A DNA stretch of 7,496 nucleotides, taken from contig JAJNBN010000156.1 in the NCBI GenBank assembly GCA_021156225.1, positions 1 through 7,496 of the forward strand, read 5' to 3'. Of this stretch, positions 5,174-7,496 are shown piece after piece (position 1 is the stretch's first letter; every line of letters starts with the position of its first letter). A program made the position numbers and the translations under genes. The notes below the pieces were generated by a model. The model ran no database searches. It worked only from the letters and a program-made list of their open reading frames with translations, and was not told the DNA's origin. The stretch comes from Verrucomicrobiota bacterium. Its GTDB lineage: Bacteria; Verrucomicrobiota; Verrucomicrobiia; Limisphaerales; JAEYXS01.

Positions 5174-7147
5174 TTAGTCCTTCAACGCCTCCCAAAGCAT
5201 CAGCAACGCTTCGCCTCGTGTCAGTTGCGAAAAGGAGGGAGCGGCCTTAACGCGACTGCCGCTCGGCAACATGCCGACGAACCGCCCATGCGTGATTTGT
5301 ACCCCTCGCAGCTCTTCATCTTTCACCAATGCCCTCGCAAGCGTATCCGCTTTCAAAGTGCCCTCTTTAATTCGTTTCACGCCGCTGGCCCACTGGAACG
5401 CCACCTCCTGCGTCAGCGGTTCATTCAACCTCGCGTCATACGTCGCAAAAAATCCTTTCGCGCCGAAATACTGCACCGCCGGGATCCATTCCTCCTTCCC
5501 GCTCACCTCCACATCATTGAAGAAGCTCAGCATTACCCGTTTATCCGCCAGTGTCCGCAACAGCTTGTCTGCATCGATCGCTGCTGGCGTTTGTTTGTTT
5601 TTCACCGCCTGCACCGCTGCATACGCTGCGGATTCGCAAATATTCATCCACGTCGGCTCCAGCCGGATGGTTCCCCACGCCACATGAGTGGACGACAGGC
5701 AGACCGGCACCAGCAGATTATCCACGCCTTGCGGCAAGAGCGCCCGATACGGCACCTGGCCGGGGAACGTCTCGTAGTGCAGCATCATCTTTCCCTCATC
5801 CAGGCTCCCCTTCACGCGGTTCGTCGTGCAGGCGTGCGTGTCCAGATACCACTCCGTCACGCCGATGCTGTCTTCGTGGACGGGCGCGCGCATATAGTCC
5901 TTGGCCAGCATCGCATCGTGCTGCGTAAAGACATAGCGCCCCACGATCCGCCGAGCCTCCCGCACATAGAATTCATACGGCCGATGTCCGTTATCGGTGA
6001 ACTCATCCTTAGCCAGTCCATACTGACCGAAATACTTCCTCCGCTCAGGTGTCACGGATTCATCATTCTGCAGAAAATACAGCAGCCCCATCGTCGCGTC
6101 CCAATGCGCATCCATCACCTGCTGACGCGTCTGGGTTTTTCCCTCCACGTAGGCCGTATGCGGTCCGATCAATTGGGGCCGGTTCCACCCGATCTTCTTG
6201 TTTGGCAACGGCTGCACGATGGACCCGAACTCCAGTTTCTTCAACGCCACCACGTCGTAGTTCGCCGGCTTGGTCACCGGCAACCGGTTCGCCGGATCGG
6301 ACGAAAGGATGGTGCGATAGTTAAAAGCCTGCACCTCACCATCCGCCGCACCTGTGCTCTCTGGCGCGATGGATTGGAAGCCCGTGAACTTCCGCAAGTT
6401 CAAGGAGTCATGAAGTTCCGCGAGCTTCGCCAGCTCCGGTGTCGGCGCCTTTTGAGAGGAAAGCATGAACACCTTCCCTGCATGCGGTTCGTTATACTCC
6501 GCCCGCGCTTCCCGCCCCACGCGATAAGGCACCTTTGCCAGCGCCGCCAAATCTCCTTCATACGAGCAATCAGCGAATACCTTGGCCGTCACCGTTTTCG
6601 TTTCCAGCCCTTTGGACGATTTGAACGTGATCGATTGAATGATCGCTCCCTCCCGCTTTACCGCTACCGGATTAAACCCCTTCCAAACCGTGAGATTCTT
6701 CTCCTTGCCGACCAACTCATTGAAAATCTTTTCCGCGACCTTGGGTTCGAATTTCCCATTCGTATGTCCGCTCTTGGCAGGCAGCGCCTGTTTATATTGC
6801 TCGGAGTTCTCTCCGTAAGTGGTCTGGTAATGATCGAAGATCGCCCGCCTCACTTCGTCATAGAGGGGAGAGCGTTTCCCTTCATACTGCGTATCCCAAA
6901 CACCTAAGCCGCTGGAGAGGATGCCGCCCAGATGCTCATTCCGGTTCACCAGCAACACGTTCAGCCCCTCACGCGCCGCGCGCACCGCCATGGTGATTCC
7001 TCCCGGCGTTCCTTCCACCACCACCAGATCATAGTCTCCACGCGAATCCGCCGCCTGTCCGAACAACACACCACCCAAAATCAACCAGCCACACAACCAC
7101 TGTCTAACAGTGGAGAACGTCACCTGTCTGAGAATGGTGGTGCTCAT
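5174..7147 (-). CDS. Exported FAD-dependent oxidoreductase (FAD_oxidored type) with SLH-like C-terminal segment
   Basis: A 657-residue protein numbered from ATG 7147. AGGT (7156-7159) lies 8 nt upstream of it, whereas the TTG at 7153 is badly spaced. A signal-peptide-like hydrophobic stretch (about 17-31) ends near GQAADS, so export is expected. The FAD-binding Rossmann region begins YDLVVV and continues EGTPGG at 45-50, where a Glu replaces the usual first Gly of the GxGxxG-type loop. HLGGILSSGLGVWD follows at 72-85. Further family-type blocks are FADCSYEGDLAALAKVPYRVG at 191-211, with an Asp-x-x-x-(D/E)-G-D pattern, and LLVPVCLSSTH then GTIRLEPTWMN at 478-502. These match the PF12831-type FAD oxidoreductases common in Verrucomicrobiota and Planctomycetota. 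The tail at about 543-655 contains SLH-like motifs (FNDV, W554, AVQYFGAKGFF, EPLT; then LTRGEALLMLWEAL). The substrate is unknown. The position directly upstream of sialic acid genes suggests glycan or amino-sugar chemistry, as inference only. Confidence 0.92.
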   Translation of the reverse strand: MSTTILRQVTFSTVRQWLCGWLILGGVLFGQAADSRGDYDLVVVEGTPGGITMAVRAAREGLNVLLVNRNEHLGGILSSGLGVWDTQYEGKRSPLYDEVRRAIFDHYQTTYGENSEQYKQALPAKSGHTNGKFEPKVAEKIFNELVGKEKNLTVWKGFNPVAVKREGAIIQSITFKSSKGLETKTVTAKVFADCSYEGDLAALAKVPYRVGREARAEYNEPHAGKVFMLSSQKAPTPELAKLAELHDSLNLRKFTGFQSIAPESTGAADGEVQAFNYRTILSSDPANRLPVTKPANYDVVALKKLEFGSIVQPLPNKKIGWNRPQLIGPHTAYVEGKTQTRQQVMDAHWDATMGLLYFLQNDESVTPERRKYFGQYGLAKDEFTDNGHRPYEFYVREARRIVGRYVFTQHDAMLAKDYMRAPVHEDSIGVTEWYLDTHACTTNRVKGSLDEGKMMLHYETFPGQVPYRALLPQGVDNLLVPVCLSSTHVAWGTIRLEPTWMNICESAAYAAVQAVKNKQTPAAIDADKLLRTLADKRVMLSFFNDVEVSGKEEWIPAVQYFGAKGFFATYDARLNEPLTQEVAFQWASGVKRIKEGTLKADTLARALVKDEELRGVQITHGRFVGMLPSGSRVKAAPSFSQLTRGEALLMLWEALKD

Positions 7148-7155
7148 GTGCAATG

Positions 7156-7159
7156 ACCT
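7156..7159 (-). promoter_or_regulatory. Shine-Dalgarno site favouring ATG 7147 over TTG 7153
   Basis: AGGT on the minus strand ends 8 nt before ATG 7147 but only 2 nt before the TTG at 7153. Further upstream the leader is purine-rich (GGGAGG and GAGGAG within 7180-7200), but no start codon follows those sites at a usable distance. Confidence 0.5.
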
Positions 7160-7216
7160 GCGCGAATGAATCCCCGGAACCTATCTCCTCTATCCTCCCG
7201 AAACGAGCCTCAAAAA

Positions 7217-7237
7217 CTGGTCAAAATATCTGACCAG
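7217..7237. promoter_or_regulatory. 21-bp dyad upstream of the FAD oxidoreductase gene
   Basis: CTGGTCA (7217-7223), a 7-nt AT-rich spacer, TGACCAG (7231-7237). It lies about 70 bp before the FAD gene start. On the minus strand the second arm is followed by TTTTTG, so a weak second terminator for the upstream DUF1080 gene is an alternative reading. The arm length, spacer and outer CTG/CAG match the inner 21 bp of the dyad at 5077-5105. Confidence 0.45.
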
Positions 7238-7242
7238 AGCAA

Positions 7243-7269
7243 TGGAGCGCCGAGCTCCAGCTCGGCGCT
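7243..7269. repeat. REP-like perfect palindrome with TGGAGCGC lead
   Basis: TGGAGCGC (7243-7250) overlaps an 11-bp perfect inverted repeat, AGCGCCGAGCT-CC-AGCTCGGCGCT (7246-7269). It is followed by another short imperfect hairpin (GGCGG...CCGCC, about 7270-7291). It lies between the terminator of the upstream gene and the FAD gene. Its lead motif is shared with the gaps at 71 and 2370. It is probably an interspersed non-coding repeat. No protein or RNA function is visible. Confidence 0.6.
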
Positions 7270-7337
7270 GGCGGAACGTGACCGTCCCGCCTACAGCAAT
7301 GCTTATCCGCCTTTCCCTCCGTGTTCCATCTGTGGCT

Positions 7338-7374
7338 AAAAAGCAAAACTGGCCGGAGGGACTCCGGCCAGTTT
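7338..7374 (-). terminator. Strong intrinsic terminator after the DUF1080-like gene
   Basis: AAACTGGCCGGAG (7346-7358) and CTCCGGCCAGTTT (7362-7374) form a 13-bp perfect stem with a 3-nt loop. On the minus strand it is followed by TTTTGCTTTTTAG. It starts 24 bp after the stop codon at 7399, so it ends that gene and separates it from the FAD gene. Confidence 0.88.
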
Positions 7375-7398
7375 CGCAAATCACTCAGAAAGCCCCGT

Positions 7399-7496
7399 TT
7401 ACTCCAGCGACTTGATCTTGACGTTCCGATACCACACCGGTGCCATCGCCTTCCCATGCAACCCTTGAAAACCGATCGGTCCTTTGCGCGCGAAAT
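7399..7496 (-). CDS. C-terminal fragment of a DUF1080 / 3-keto-disaccharide hydrolase-like protein
   Basis: Only the last 31 residues are in the window; the 5' part lies beyond 7496. The frame reads RKGPIGFQGLHGKAMAPVWYRNVKIKSLE then TAA. The order GPIGxQ...HG...VWYRNVKIKxL is the standard ending of DUF1080 beta-sandwich domains (PF06439), in which the last strand carries the V-W-(Y/F)-R-N-(I/V) motif. Members are usually exported and act on or bind glycosides, and this type is very common in Verrucomicrobiota and Planctomycetota. The domain may be the end of a larger multidomain protein. A strong terminator follows immediately, so it is probably not in the same transcript as the FAD gene. 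Confidence 0.77.
   Translation of the reverse strand, partial: FARKGPIGFQGLHGKAMAPVWYRNVKIKSLE

Noticed and set aside
7217..7237. FadR/NanR-type GntR operator
   Set aside because: The TGGT...ACCA halves resemble FadR-type sites, but the spacing is far wider than the short spacer those sites use; no regulator gene is present to support it.
1..7496. CRISPR arrays, tRNA or rRNA genes, transposase genes, phage genes
   Set aside because: No regularly spaced direct repeats, cloverleaf sequences or transposase and phage protein motifs were seen on either strand.

Overview
The window reads as a minus-strand stretch of a moderately GC-rich bacterial chromosome, most likely from Verrucomicrobiota (possibly Pedosphaera-like). 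That assignment is an inference. It rests on the lineage-typical coiled-coil hypothetical protein at 128-1321, a Kelch mutarotase fused to a sodium symporter, a secreted FAD protein with SLH-like C-terminal motifs, a DUF1080-type C-terminus, and hairpin repeats in the intergenic gaps. No tRNA, rRNA, CRISPR array, insertion sequence or phage gene was seen.

In transcription order (right to left) the layout is as follows. (1) 7399-7496 is the 3' end of a DUF1080 / 3-keto-disaccharide hydrolase-like gene, followed by a strong intrinsic terminator (7338-7374). (2) A 245-bp gap holds a REP-like palindrome (7243-7269) and a 21-bp dyad (7217-7237). (3) 5174-7147 encodes an exported FAD-dependent oxidoreductase. 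(4) 2454 to about 5057 encodes a periplasmic six-bladed Kelch (NanM/YjhT-like) domain fused to an SSS sodium symporter; a 29-bp perfect dyad lies in the gap just before it. (5) 1426-2328 encodes an N-acetylneuraminate lyase closest in motif pattern to the vertebrate-type enzymes, ended by a good terminator at 1366-1395. (6) 128-1321 encodes an unrelated membrane-anchored coiled-coil protein. (7) 1-127 is non-coding and repeat-like.

Genes 3-5 look like a compact sialic acid acquisition and cleavage module. The Kelch domain would speed anomer interconversion of N-acetylneuraminate in the periplasm, the fused Na+ symporter would import it, and the lyase would split it to ManNAc and pyruvate. The exported FAD enzyme sits directly upstream and may act on the same or a linked glycan, but the sequence does not reveal its substrate. 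No ManNAc kinase/epimerase, deacetylase, sialidase or regulator lies in the window, so the rest of the pathway must be elsewhere. The main points of interest are the mutarotase-transporter fusion, the FAD enzyme with its altered nucleotide-binding loop and SLH-like tail, and two dyads of identical geometry in front of neighbouring genes.
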